A stretch of 23,577 nucleotides of DNA, from assembly GCA_031276365.1 (NCBI GenBank), contig JAISNG010000127.1, forward strand, positions 1-23,577. The letters run 5' to 3'. Every line of letters starts with the position of its first letter. The first letter of the stretch is position 1. This document shows, piece by piece, positions 1 to 8,328 of the stretch. This stretch comes from Campylobacteraceae bacterium (GTDB lineage Bacteria > Campylobacterota > Campylobacteria > Campylobacterales > Campylobacteraceae). Under the pieces are notes generated by a model. It saw only the letters and a program-made list of their open reading frames with translations. It searched no databases and was not told the DNA's origin. The position numbers were made by a program, and so were the translations under genes.

Positions 1-2439
1 AGACCGAAGATAGAGACTAAAACTCCAAAAGAGCAGAAAAAAGAGCAAAAGAGCGAGCCAAAACGTGAGCAAAAACCAATAAAACAACCGATAAAACATG
101 AGCAGCAGCCTCATCAAAAACAGCAAGAACCTCCAAAACAAGTACCAAATGAAGCGGACGTTAGTCAGCAGATTGTTCCTGCGCCGCAAAATATCGTATC
201 CGAATCGCTTGCGGAAGTGAGCCTGAAACAGCGCAGAGGATTGGTGTTTGTAAAGAAAAAAAGAGCCGAAGAGCCTGTTGCGCCAATAAATGTGGAAGAG
301 AAAAAAAGTGTCAAATCAACGCCCTCTTTGGAGAGCATGTTCTCAAATATGATGTCCAACATGCAGCAGCTAACAGAGACGCATTCAAAACGTAAAAAGG
401 TTAAAAAAGGCGCTACAGCCAAAAAAGACGAAAGTTCAAAAATAGACATTTTGATGGATAGGGATTTGGGAGAGAGCAGGTATGATTTGGAAGATGATAT
501 GGTGGTGCTTCCTGATTTAACTGTCAATCTTGATATAAAAAGAATTGAAGAGGAAAAACGTAAAAATCCCAATCCTGCGCAGGTTAAAACCGTCAAATAC
601 AATCCATTTTTAGAGCAGGGCATTCAGCGAAAATCATTTAAAAAACACAAAAGAAGAGTTGAAGAGAAGAGCGAAGAGAGCGTAAAAGCTATTGAAATCC
701 CCGAAGATATAAGAGTTTACGAATTTGCTGACAAGATAAACAAACAGAGCGCCGAAATTATCAAAGTACTTTTCACGCTTGGCGTTATGGTAACAAAAAA
801 TGATTTTTTAGATAAAGACGCTATTGAGATTTTGGCTGAAGAGTTCGGCATAGAGGTAAATGTCGTAAATGAACGCGAAGAGTTTGACTACGTCAAGGCT
901 TACGACGAAGAGACAAGCCACAATCTTGAAGAGAGAGCGCCCGTTATCACGATAATGGGACACGTTGACCACGGCAAGACTTCACTTCTTGATTATATTA
1001 GGAAATCACACGTTGCAAGTGGCGAAGCAGGCGGTATCACGCAGCATGTAGGCGCTTACGCTGTAGAACAGCATGGCAAAAAGATTACATTTATAGATAC
1101 TCCCGGACATGAAGCTTTTACTGAGATGAGGGCAAGAGGCGCGCAGGTAACGGATATCGTTATTATCGTTGTTGCGGCTGATGACGGCGTAAAACCTCAA
1201 ACGATTGAAGCTATATCTCATGCAAAAGCGGCGAAAGTGCCCATGATTATCGCTGTAAATAAAATGGACAAACCTACGGCAAATCCAGACCAGGTAAAAA
1301 GCCAATTGGCTGAGATGAATATACTGCCTATTGATTGGGGCGGAGAGTATGAATTTGTAAACGTATCGGCAAAAAGCGGAGAGGGAATAGAACATTTATT
1401 GGATGTGATACTCCTACAAGCCGAACTTATGGAACTTAAAGCAGACGCTGCAAGAGACGCCAAAGCCACGGTTATAGAAAGCTCCATGGAAAAGGGCAGG
1501 GGACCTGTTGCAACGGTGATAGTCAAAAACGGCACTCTAAGAGTCGGCAACACTGTTGTTGCAGGCGTAGCATACGGCAAAGTAAGAGCGTTATTGAATG
1601 CTGCAGGACAAAATATAGAAGCTATCCACCCAGGAGAGCCCGGAGTTATAGTTGGTCTTAGCGAAGTGCCGCTTGCGGGCGAGATGGTAGTCAGAGTAGA
1701 AAATGACAAAATAGCCCGCGAATATGCAAACAAAAAAGCCGAATATCTGCGTCAAAAAGAGTTGTCCAAAACTACCAAAGTTACATTGGACGAGCTTGGC
1801 GCGATGATAGCCGAAGGCGAACTTAAAGTCTTGCCTGTTATCGTCAAAGCCGATGTCGGCGGCTCTCTTGAGGCGATAAAGGGAAGTCTTGAAAAACTGC
1901 GCAATCAAGAAACCAAAATCAATATCATTCACAGCGGTATAGGCGGTATCAGCGAAAGTGATATCGCGCTTGCAAACGCCAGCCAGAACAGCGTTATTTT
2001 GGGCTTTAACGTACGACCGACAGGCGCTGTAAAAGAGAGAGCAAAAACGCTTGGCGTTGAGATAAAGACTTACAATGTTATTTATAATCTCATAGACGAT
2101 GTCAAGGGACTCTTAAGCGGTCTCATGTCGCCTGTTATACGCGAAGAGAGCCTCGGACAAGCTCAAGTGCGCGAAGTTTTTGTAGTGCCAAAAATCGGTG
2201 CAATCGCAGGCTGTATGGTAACGGACGGCATTATCAGCCGCGGCGCAAAAATCAGAGTCATTAGAGAAGGCGTAGTTATATATGAAGGCGTTATCTCATC
2301 GCTAAAACGTTTTAAAGACGATGCAAAAGAGGTAGCCAAAGGCTTTGAATGCGGCGTTGGCATAGAAAACTTCAATGATATAAAAGCGGACGATTTTATA
2401 GAGAGTTTTAAACATGTTGAGGAGCAAGCCGTTTTATGA
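1..2439 (+). CDS. infB: translation initiation factor IF-2, 5'-truncated by window
   Basis: IF-2 is the GTPase that brings initiator fMet-tRNA to the 30S subunit and promotes 50S joining. The frame is open from base 1, so the gene starts upstream. The GTG at 217 lies inside the charged Lys/Glu/Gln-rich N-terminal linker and is not the start. An IF2 N-domain follows (about nt 700-870, EDIRVYEFADKINK...). The G domain then shows GHVDHGKT (nt 958-981, G1), DTPGHEAF (G3), NKMDKP (G4) and SAKSGEG (G5). The 812 visible residues leave only a short N-terminal part missing for a family of about 880-950 residues. The stop overlaps the rbfA start (ATGA), which suggests translational coupling in a ribosome-maturation operon. 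Identity is certain; only the 5' end is missing. Confidence 0.98.
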   Translation, partial: RPKIETKTPKEQKKEQKSEPKREQKPIKQPIKHEQQPHQKQQEPPKQVPNEADVSQQIVPAPQNIVSESLAEVSLKQRRGLVFVKKKRAEEPVAPINVEEKKSVKSTPSLESMFSNMMSNMQQLTETHSKRKKVKKGATAKKDESSKIDILMDRDLGESRYDLEDDMVVLPDLTVNLDIKRIEEEKRKNPNPAQVKTVKYNPFLEQGIQRKSFKKHKRRVEEKSEESVKAIEIPEDIRVYEFADKINKQSAEIIKVLFTLGVMVTKNDFLDKDAIEILAEEFGIEVNVVNEREEFDYVKAYDEETSHNLEERAPVITIMGHVDHGKTSLLDYIRKSHVASGEAGGITQHVGAYAVEQHGKKITFIDTPGHEAFTEMRARGAQVTDIVIIVVAADDGVKPQTIEAISHAKAAKVPMIIAVNKMDKPTANPDQVKSQLAEMNILPIDWGGEYEFVNVSAKSGEGIEHLLDVILLQAELMELKADAARDAKATVIESSMEKGRGPVATVIVKNGTLRVGNTVVAGVAYGKVRALLNAAGQNIEAIHPGEPGVIVGLSEVPLAGEMVVRVENDKIAREYANKKAEYLRQKELSKTTKVTLDELGAMIAEGELKVLPVIVKADVGGSLEAIKGSLEKLRNQETKINIIHSGIGGISESDIALANASQNSVILGFNVRPTGAVKERAKTLGVEIKTYNVIYNLIDDVKGLLSGLMSPVIREESLGQAQVREVFVVPKIGAIAGCMVTDGIISRGAKIRVIREGVVIYEGVISSLKRFKDDAKEVAKGFECGVGIENFNDIKADDFIESFKHVEEQAVL

Positions 2440-2795
2440 CACAAAGCGAAATCAAGCTTAAAAGAACCGAGAGTATATTAAAAGAGCTTGTTCCCGAAGC
2501 TTTCTCAACACTTGAAGATGAACAGCTGCGCGGTCTTGTTGTAACAGACGTAATCTGCCGCAAAGGGCGTTACAATGCTGACGTTTATCTTGATAAGCTG
2601 GATTTTACAAGCGCGGAAATATCACAGATACACTCAAAACTCAAAAAAGTCAAAAGCTATCTGCAAAACTATTGCGCCAACGAAGAGGGCTGGTTCAAAG
2701 CGCCAGAGTTTACGTTTCGTTTTGACGATTTGCTGGACGAGCAAAACCGCATAGACAAGCTTTTTCAAACAATAGAAAAAGAGTTGAAAAAATGA
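2436..2795 (+). CDS. rbfA: 30S ribosome-binding factor A
   Basis: RbfA is a small KH-like protein that binds immature 30S subunits and assists late 16S rRNA 5'-end maturation. The 119 residues fit the family size. The sequence has the typical opening (SEIKLKRTESILKELVPEAF), the central LVVTDVICRKGRYNADVYL strand and a C-terminal PEFTFRFDD segment close to the family's P-x-l-x-F motif. Its ATG overlaps the infB stop by 4 bases and its own stop overlaps the rimP ATG in the same way. It therefore sits in the compact infB-rbfA-rimP order common in Campylobacterota and is probably co-translated with both neighbours. Assignment relies on sequence character plus this conserved position. Confidence 0.92.
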   Translation: MTQSEIKLKRTESILKELVPEAFSTLEDEQLRGLVVTDVICRKGRYNADVYLDKLDFTSAEISQIHSKLKKVKSYLQNYCANEEGWFKAPEFTFRFDDLLDEQNRIDKLFQTIEKELKK

Positions 2796-3202
2796 TTGAA
2801 AGCATAGAGAAGATTATTTATGAGCGCAATGCAAAGCTATACGATTTTGAAAGCGTGATGGAAAATGGACATAAGATTTTTCGTGTGTATATCACATGCG
2901 ATGGCGGCGTAACGCTTGAAAAGTGCGAAGAGATAAGTAAAATCATTTCGCCTGTTTTTGATTTAAATCCGCCCGTATCGGGAAAATATTTTCTTGAAGT
3001 AAGCTCTCCTGGCATTGAAAGAGCGCTGAAATCTCCAAAACATTTCAAAGCATCCATCGGCGAAAAAGTCAAGATAAAACTCCACAGCGGTGAAAGTCTG
3101 CAAGGCGTTATTACGGGTGCAGACGACGAAGGCGTGGAGATTGACGGAGAGTTTGTCAAGTATTCCGATATCGGCAAAGCCAAAACTTATTTTGAATGGT
3201 AA
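2792..3202 (+). CDS. rimP: ribosome maturation factor RimP
   Basis: RimP acts in early 30S assembly. The 136 residues show the expected two parts. The N-terminal alpha/beta domain contains the GGVTLEKCEEISKIISPVFD and YFLEVSSPGIERALKSPKHF segments; the VSSPGIER(A/P)L motif is the family hallmark. A small C-terminal SH3-like barrel follows (about residues 85-136, GEKVKIKLHSGESLQGVI). The start ATG overlaps the rbfA stop (ATGA at 2792). The stop TAA overlaps the likely ribD start in a TAATG arrangement. The protein is slightly shorter than the E. coli version, as is usual in this phylum. No oddities were seen. Confidence 0.94.
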   Translation: MIESIEKIIYERNAKLYDFESVMENGHKIFRVYITCDGGVTLEKCEEISKIISPVFDLNPPVSGKYFLEVSSPGIERALKSPKHFKASIGEKVKIKLHSGESLQGVITGADDEGVEIDGEFVKYSDIGKAKTYFEW

Positions 3203-4200
3203 TGAACGACAGATTTTATCTTTCATTGGCGCTTAATGAAGCGTGGAAATATCAGGCTCTGACATATCCAAATCCAGTTGTCGGATGCGTTATAACCGAT
3301 AAAAACGGCGCTGTTTTAGCGCTCGCGGCTCATAAAAAAGCAGGCTTGCCTCATGCAGAACTTGAAGCGGCAAAAGAGGCGCTTTTAAAATTAAATCCGC
3401 TTTTAAAATTTCCGTTTGAGCCAAACGAACTTCATGCATTTATCGGCAAACATCATAACAATCTGCTTAAAAATTCAACTTTTTACGTTACTCTTGAGCC
3501 TTGTTCCCATCAGGGTTTAACGCCTCCATGTGCGGATTTAATCGTAACTTTGGGTGCGCAAAGAGTCGTTATAGGCTCTTTGGATAAAACCAAAAAGGCT
3601 AAAGGCGGCGCGCAGATTTTAAAAAAAGCGGGCATAAAAGTAGAAGAGGGCGTTTTAAAAGAGGAATGCGATGAACTTTTAGCACCTTTTTTAGCGTGGA
3701 AAAATGGAAGTTTTTCATTTTTTAAACTTGCTTTGAGGCTTGACGGCACATATGATAATGGTATCATAACGCCGCATGAAGCGAGAGTTTTTGTTCATGA
3801 AATGAGAAATGTTTGCGATTTGATAGTCATCGGCGGCGAAACGCTGCGCACAGACAATCCTTATCTTGACGCAAGGCTTTCAAATGGCAAATCTCCCGAC
3901 GCGCTTATTTGCACAAAAAAAACCGTGCCGAAAAATGCCCATATTTTTAGCGTAAAAAATAGAGAAGTATTAGTGCAAAACAGTCTTGAATTTCCAAAAG
4001 GATATAAAAATATCATGGTAGAGGGCGGAAGCAATTTTTTGCGCGCCATGAGCGATAAAGTTGATAGATTTTTGATTTTTCACGGCTGTGATTTTAGCTT
4101 GAATGGACGCAAAAGGATAGAGGTTGATTTGAAGTTAAGACTGCTTTATCAAGGCTCTGTCGGCGGTTGTTCATTTGGCTGGTATCGTAAGGTAATATAA
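3202..4200 (+). CDS. ribD: bifunctional riboflavin biosynthesis deaminase/reductase RibD
   Basis: RibD carries out two successive steps of riboflavin synthesis, deamination of the pyrimidine intermediate and NADPH-dependent reduction of its ribosyl chain. The N-terminal deaminase domain has the zinc-site motifs HAE (about residue 51) and PCSHQGLTPPC (Cys near 101 and 110). The C-terminal reductase domain (from about 170) contains GGETLRTDNPYLDARL and the nucleotide-site-like MVEGGSNFL. I chose ATG 3202, which overlaps the rimP stop (TAATG) and gives an N-terminus MNDRFYLSLALNEAWKYQ typical of the group. An in-frame ATG at 3196 would add two residues. No Shine-Dalgarno is visible, so reinitiation after rimP is likely. 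Its 332 residues match the full-length fused enzyme. Confidence 0.95.
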   Translation: MNDRFYLSLALNEAWKYQALTYPNPVVGCVITDKNGAVLALAAHKKAGLPHAELEAAKEALLKLNPLLKFPFEPNELHAFIGKHHNNLLKNSTFYVTLEPCSHQGLTPPCADLIVTLGAQRVVIGSLDKTKKAKGGAQILKKAGIKVEEGVLKEECDELLAPFLAWKNGSFSFFKLALRLDGTYDNGIITPHEARVFVHEMRNVCDLIVIGGETLRTDNPYLDARLSNGKSPDALICTKKTVPKNAHIFSVKNREVLVQNSLEFPKGYKNIMVEGGSNFLRAMSDKVDRFLIFHGCDFSLNGRKRIEVDLKLRLLYQGSVGGCSFGWYRKVI

Positions 4201-4264
4201 GTATTTAAGCTTTTATTTGTTAATCTATGGAGTTTGATTCTGAAAATATAGGAAGAGAGCTTAA

Positions 4265-4633
4265 ATGAAAAATATTTTATTTAAAATAATATTTATTTGT
4301 ATATTGCCCTGTAGCCTTTTTGCTCAAGAGACCCAAGAGAGCAGCGTGGGCGAGCAGATATTTAAAAAAACATGCTCAGGCTGTCATGGAAAAGACGGCA
4401 GAACGCAGGCGTTCGGCATCAGCAGAAAGCTTATTGAGATACCTGCTGCCGAAATGGGCGAGAGACTCATGCTTTTTCACAGCGATAAAAATCTTCAAAG
4501 CTCAGGCGGCGTAAGCGGAGTGATGAGTAAGCAGACTGCAACTTTGAAAAAAGATGAGCTTGGCAGTGTATTATTATATATACAGAAAAATTTTGCTGCT
4601 GACAAGTCTGCTAACGAGTCTGTCAGCGAGTAA
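4265..4633 (+). CDS. small periplasmic c-type cytochrome (class I, c553-like)
   Basis: This is probably a monoheme electron carrier in the periplasm. An N-terminal signal peptide (KNILFKIIFICILPCSLFA, cleavage near residue 20) is followed by one heme c site, CSGCH, at residues 37-41. The likely sixth-ligand Met lies in GVMSKQTATLKKDELGSVLLYIQ near residue 87, the usual class I C-terminal helix arrangement. The mature domain is about 100 residues. An AGGAAGAG ribosome binding site sits shortly before the ATG. It follows ribD by 64 bases and precedes ubiE by 36, so it may be read with the same transcript. Its redox partner cannot be told from the sequence; a cytochrome-c-dependent respiratory role is inference. 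Confidence 0.9.
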   Translation: MKNILFKIIFICILPCSLFAQETQESSVGEQIFKKTCSGCHGKDGRTQAFGISRKLIEIPAAEMGERLMLFHSDKNLQSSGGVSGVMSKQTATLKKDELGSVLLYIQKNFAADKSANESVSE

Positions 4634-4669
4634 ACTTTCCCTCTTTAGATTTCACATAAGGTTCATGTA

Positions 4670-5392
4670 TTGAAAACCGACAATAAAAAACAGAAAAAAA
4701 TCATACAAATGTTTGATGAAATTGCTCCTACATACGACAAAGCAAATCATATTTTAAGTATGGGCATAGATATTTCGTGGCGCAAAAAGGCTTGTGATAA
4801 AACTTATGAGTTGATGAACGCAAAAGAGGCGGAATTGATAGTAGATGTGGCTTGCGGCACGGGCGATATGATAGGTTTTTGGCTTAAAAGAGCGAAGAAA
4901 AGAGACATAGAGATTAAAAGAGCGCTTGGCATAGACCCGTCATCGCAAATGCTCAAATGTGCTAAAGTCAAATTTCCGAATGTTGATTTTGTAAAAGCCG
5001 AAGCTGCCGATTTGCCGCTGCCAAATTTGTGTGCTGATATCTTGAGTATAAGTTACGGTATACGAAACGTGATAGAGCGTCAAAAAGCCTTTCAAGAGTT
5101 TGCAAGAGTCGTAAAAAACGGCGGTTTTGTTGTGATATTGGAGTTTACCAAAGACAATAAAAAGGGATTTTTCCACGCCTTAAAACAGTTTTATCTGCAT
5201 AAAATACTTCCGTTTTTGGGCGCATTGATATCAAAAAATTATGAAGCTTACAAATATTTGCCAAACTCCATAGAAGGTTTTTTGAGCGCGGAGATTTTGC
5301 AGGAAGAGTTAAAGGCAGCAGGTTTTAAAACAGAATATATTAAAAACTTTTCGTTTGATATCTCAACACTTTTGATAGCCAGAAAATGCTGA
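4670..5392 (+). CDS. ubiE: ubiquinone/menaquinone C-methyltransferase
   Basis: UbiE/MenG transfers a methyl group from S-adenosylmethionine to the quinone ring. In Campylobacterota it makes menaquinone (or methylmenaquinone). The family signature near the N-terminus reads FDEIAPTYDKANHILSMGID followed by WRKKA. SAM-binding motif I is IVDVACGTGDM (about residues 57-67). LSISYGIRNV and the late segment YKYLPNSIEGF are also family hallmarks. The 240 residues match the family length. The start is TTG at 4670 with AAGG upstream; the nearby ATG at 4665 is out of frame and stops at once. The 3' end overlaps xseA (ATGCTGA), so the two are translationally coupled, an order common in this phylum. Confidence 0.95.
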   Translation: MKTDNKKQKKIIQMFDEIAPTYDKANHILSMGIDISWRKKACDKTYELMNAKEAELIVDVACGTGDMIGFWLKRAKKRDIEIKRALGIDPSSQMLKCAKVKFPNVDFVKAEAADLPLPNLCADILSISYGIRNVIERQKAFQEFARVVKNGGFVVILEFTKDNKKGFFHALKQFYLHKILPFLGALISKNYEAYKYLPNSIEGFLSAEILQEELKAAGFKTEYIKNFSFDISTLLIARKC

Positions 5393-6660
5393 CAAGCGTA
5401 ACAGAGCTAAACCGTCAGATAGAGGCTCTTTTGGAGAGCACATTTTTGCATGTAAGAGTTGAGGGCGAGGTATCGCGTCCAACATATCACGCTTCAGGAC
5501 ATGTCTATTTTACTCTCAAAGACAACGAAAGTACAATCTTATGCGTTATGTTCAAAGGTAACGTGAAAGAGCTTAAATTTGAATTGGAAGATGGTTTGAA
5601 AGTCGTCGTAAACGGAAGTATTAGTGTCTATGTTCCGCGCGGAAGTTATCAGATAAACTGCCTTCATGTAGAGCCTTCGGGCGTCGGCGCACTTGCTAAA
5701 GCTTATGAACAGCTGAAAGCCAAACTTGAAAAAAAGGGTTATTTTGAAAACAAAAAACCAATCCCGCGCTTTCCTTCATGTATAGCAGTTGTAACTTCCG
5801 CTACGGGCGCGGCATGGCAGGATATGCTGAAAGTTGCTTCAAAAAGATGGCCTTTGACAAAACTTGTTTTGATTCCGTCTTTGGTGCAGGGCGAGAGTGC
5901 GGCGGTTTCGATAGCGCAAGCCATAAAAAAAGCAGATATGTTGGAGTGCGATGTGATGGTTATTGGGCGTGGCGGCGGAAGCATGGAGGATTTGTGGGCG
6001 TTTAACGAAGAGATTGTCGCAGATGCGGTATATCATGCAAAGACGCCGATAGTGTCGGCTGTGGGGCATGAGATAGATTATGTGATAAGTGATTTTGTTG
6101 CGGACGCAAGAGCGCCCACACCATCGGCTGCGATGGAGATGATACTGCCGCAGCAGGATGAACTGAAACAGACGATTGATTACATGAGAGCGCGTTTTGT
6201 TGAAAAGATAAAAAAGATGATTTTGCAAAAAGAGCAGATTTTGACGCATTTGAGCGAACTATACAAAAAAAATTCGTTTGACGCGAAGATAAAGTTTCAA
6301 CTTTTGGAAGCTACGGCACTGAAAAACTCCATGAACGCGGTATTTTATAACTCTCTTTTACAGCGCGGGCAAAATATCAAGGAGCTTTTTTTGCATTTTG
6401 AAAGCAAGAGTGCGCAAATTTTAAATAAAAACGAGAATATCTTAAAGAGTTTTCAAAACACGTACGCGCTGCAAGAGCCTACACAGCAAAGCCGAGACGG
6501 TTTTGCACAGATAGTCAAAAATGCCCAAAAAATGCCGCTTGAAGAGATAAATGAGGGTGATGAATTTGAACTCCAGACGCCGAAAACCAAACTTTTTGCA
6601 AAAGCGCTGAAAAAACAGACATTTGCCAGTCATCAAAGTGATATATCGCCTTCAAGGTAA
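5386..6660 (+). CDS. xseA: exodeoxyribonuclease VII large subunit
   Basis: XseA is the catalytic large subunit of exonuclease VII, which degrades single-stranded DNA from both ends. An N-terminal OB-fold (about residues 1-100, VEGEVSRPTYHASGHVYFTL) is followed by the catalytic domain with GRGGGSMEDLWAFNEE (about 194-209), SAVGHEIDYVISDFVAD (about 224-240) and the hallmark RAPTPSAAME. The last 160 residues are a long charged helical region, as expected for the part that recruits XseB. Length 424 is normal. Its ATG overlaps the ubiE stop. No xseB is present next to it, so the small subunit must be encoded elsewhere. The repeat-rich gap begins directly after the stop and no clear terminator is visible. 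Confidence 0.95.
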   Translation: MLTSVTELNRQIEALLESTFLHVRVEGEVSRPTYHASGHVYFTLKDNESTILCVMFKGNVKELKFELEDGLKVVVNGSISVYVPRGSYQINCLHVEPSGVGALAKAYEQLKAKLEKKGYFENKKPIPRFPSCIAVVTSATGAAWQDMLKVASKRWPLTKLVLIPSLVQGESAAVSIAQAIKKADMLECDVMVIGRGGGSMEDLWAFNEEIVADAVYHAKTPIVSAVGHEIDYVISDFVADARAPTPSAAMEMILPQQDELKQTIDYMRARFVEKIKKMILQKEQILTHLSELYKKNSFDAKIKFQLLEATALKNSMNAVFYNSLLQRGQNIKELFLHFESKSAQILNKNENILKSFQNTYALQEPTQQSRDGFAQIVKNAQKMPLEEINEGDEFELQTPKTKLFAKALKKQTFASHQSDISPSR

Positions 6661-6740
6661 AACCAATCAAAACTGCATCTCTGCTTTTTTATCGTTCATG
6701 CGTGGACAAATTACGCCTTTGTGTCATTTTAGCAACTAAC

Positions 6741-6815
6741 ATATCATAAAACAAACAACAATTCTTTTTTCGTCATTCTCGCAACATTTTGCGAGAAAAA
6801 CAGACAATTTGCCAT
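6741..6815. repeat. dispersed block shared by gaps A, B and C (diverged copy)
   Basis: The order AACAATTCTTTTTT, CGTCATT, GAGAAAAACAGACAATTTG, CCATTTTT recurs at 10639-10751 and 22086-22215 with substitutions and small indels. This copy also contains a small local palindrome, TCTCGCAAC-ATTTT-GCGAGA. It appears to be an old member of the same repeat class. No coding content was seen. Confidence 0.55.
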
Positions 6816-6896
6816 TTTTTATTCCCGCACAACAAAATATTATCTCTTTCCTCACTCCGCGACTGAACGACAAGTGAGCGCATACAAAAAAGTAGG

Positions 6897-7063
6897 TGGC
6901 ATTTGTACTCTTTATTATTTTAGCAAAGCATTAACGCTTTTAGCGTTATCTATCCAAAGTGGCATTTGTCCTCTCTATTGTTTTGGCAACGAACAAATGA
7001 ACCCGTCATATTTGAAAATGGCAACTTTTTTATCTCTCTATCATTTTAACAACGAACAAATTT
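6897..7063. repeat. degenerate ~60-bp periodic repeat, three copies
   Basis: Three similar stretches begin near 6897, 6961 and 7020 with GGCATTTGT or GGCAACTTT. Each is followed by CTCTnTATnnTTTTnnCAA and, in the last two, by AACGAACAAAT. Spacings are 64 and 59 bases. The copies are imperfect and cover no gene. A fourth, weaker relative (GCCTTTGTGTCATTTTAGCAAC) lies near 6715. Confidence 0.5.
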
Positions 7064-7180
7064 ACCTTTTTTGTTTTCCTCTGTTATGTACACGTTCTTT
7101 CAATCATTTCTGCGACCAAATGACAAACAAATATTCTATTTTGTCATTACTGCTGAAAAGACAAAAATATCACTTTTTAT

Positions 7181-7337
7181 GTCATTCCCGCGCAGGCGGG
7201 AATCCAAGCCAAAAACAATTTTAAAAGTAAAATTATGAGAGAAAACAAGAAAAGACAATAAAACATCAATTACTTCCATTAACTCGTTGTTTATTTGTAA
7301 GATTTCTTTTAGATTCCCGCCTACGCGGGAATGACGG
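7181..7337 (+). repeat. dRS3-bounded repeat unit A1 (forward)
   Basis: The left hairpin arm (ATTCCC-GCGCAGGC-GGGAAT, 7184-7203) and right arm (ATTCCC-GCCTACGC-GGGAAT, 7313-7332) both fit ATTCCC-N8-GGGAAT exactly. They face each other as inverted terminal repeats extending to GTCATTCC and GGAATGACGG. The core between them (about 109 bases) is asymmetric and AT-rich, with ATAAAACATCAAT near its middle and TTCTTTTAG before the right arm. The same core recurs in units A2, B1, C1 and C2. No open frame spans it, and no transposase is associated. Confidence 0.85.
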
Positions 7338-7541
7338 AGAGAGGATACATGTATCTTACGACGATGACTTACGTCATATCGTTCATATAGGAATGACGGA
7401 AGAGATTGTCATTCTACCAAGTGAACGATAAGTGAAATACATTACATGGAAGCAGACACAAATACTCTCCCCCGTCTTTTCATTAACTGTTGCCAATTCA
7501 TAATGCGCACGACTGCCAATTTCGTAATTTTTGCCACAACT

Positions 7542-7760
7542 CCGTCATTTCCGCGCAGGAGGGAATCCAAACTCAAAACTATTTCAAAAGCAAAATCATG
7601 AAAAGCAAAAAACAGATGATAAAACATCAATCTTTCTCATAGATATTTTAATGTTTGCAAAAGTTCTTTTGGATATCATTTTTCACTAATATGAGACAGA
7701 GAATAGGTAACTGTTGTGAAATATGGATTTTTTAGATTCCCGCCTACGCGGGAATGACGG
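7542..7760 (+). repeat. dRS3-bounded repeat unit A2 (forward, enlarged)
   Basis: The left arm is decayed (ATTTCC-GCGCAGGA-GGGAAT, 7547-7566). The right arm (7736-7755) is a perfect ATTCCC-N8-GGGAAT identical to that of A1. The core matches A1 (AAAATCATGAAAAGC, GATAAAACATCAATCTTTC, GTTCTTTTGGAT). About 60 extra bases then lie between the core end and the right arm, making this unit 219 rather than about 155 bases long. The extra stretch contains nothing recognisable. Confidence 0.8.
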
Positions 7761-8225
7761 AGAGAGAGGATACCAGTTTTTACTTACAATGATGACTTAC
7801 ATTGTATCATTTATGCGGCTATGACGAAGAAGATGATTTTGTGTTGTTTGCATGCTGAAGTGATTTTGGATATCCGTATTCCTTGTGATGAGATTTGCGC
7901 ATTATGCTATTAATTTATATGACTATGACGGATTTAGTCTTTATCTGTTGTTCGGTCGCGGGAATGACAAATAAACAAGCTGGACTAAAAAGTTGTAATG
8001 TTTGTATGTAAAGTTTCAATCAACACATGATTTTATGTATATTTTAGGGCGTGGTATGTGTAAGGCTAATCGGTTCACAGTTTTTGGTTTGCATAAAATA
8101 CACACTTCGCGCAAAATCAGCCAATAAAAGACGGCGAGCTAAAAAGAGCGCATAAAATCAACACTCTTTGCGCAAAACTATCAAATCCGCAAAAGTAATA
8201 AAAATATGACAATTTCAGATTACTT

Positions 8226-8282
8226 TATTGTATCTGAACAATATATAATAGTATAAATTAGATTATAAACTTTAAATATAAT
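8226..8282 (+). promoter_or_regulatory. nrfHA promoter with CRP/FNR-type dyad TTGT-N6-ACAA
   Basis: An 18-bp dyad TATTGT-ATCTGA-ACAATA lies at 8226-8243, about 95 bases before nrfH. It overlaps a second inverted pair, TTCAGAT (8214-8220) and ATCTGAA (8232-8238). Candidate -10 hexamers follow: TATAAT at 8244 and 8277, and TATAAA at 8264-8269. With the TATAAA box, transcription would start near 8276 and the dyad would be centred at about -41.5, the spacing of a class II CRP/FNR activator. The half-site spacing fits the CRP/FNR superfamily. Which regulator binds, and whether it senses nitrite, NO or oxygen, is inference. Confidence 0.4.
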
Positions 8283-8328
8283 TGTGCCTAAAAGAATATA
8301 ATTTAATAAATCTTTTCAAGGAGGAACG

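Larger units (their letters stand above)
6661..8213. other. repeat-rich non-coding gap A between xseA and nrfH
   Basis: About 1.5 kb holds no convincing gene. The open frames crossing it run through repeats and lack a ribosome binding site and recognisable protein character. From left to right it carries a dispersed block also found in the other two gaps (6741-6815), a degenerate ~60-bp periodic repeat (6897-7063), two dRS3-bounded units (7181-7337 and 7542-7760), a related spacer repeat after each of them (7331-7400 and 7754-7828), and a further diverged copy of the first block at about 7423-7500. The stretch 7830-8213 shows nothing I can name. Confidence 0.8.

Noticed and set aside
165..623. 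Antisense open frame opposite infB
   Set aside because: It is a shadow of the infB linker frame, with hydrophobic/serine-rich composition caused by the complementary Lys/Glu codons.
6874..7224. Open frame of 116 residues on the plus strand in gap A
   Set aside because: It runs through the ~60-bp periodic repeat and into the left arm of unit A1. It has no ribosome binding site, is rich in Tyr/Phe/Leu with no family resemblance, and is best explained by AT-rich repeat DNA.
7181..7337. Classical insertion sequence or transposon
   Set aside because: The units are far too short for a transposase and no target-site duplication is evident, so they are listed as repeats, possibly non-autonomous elements.
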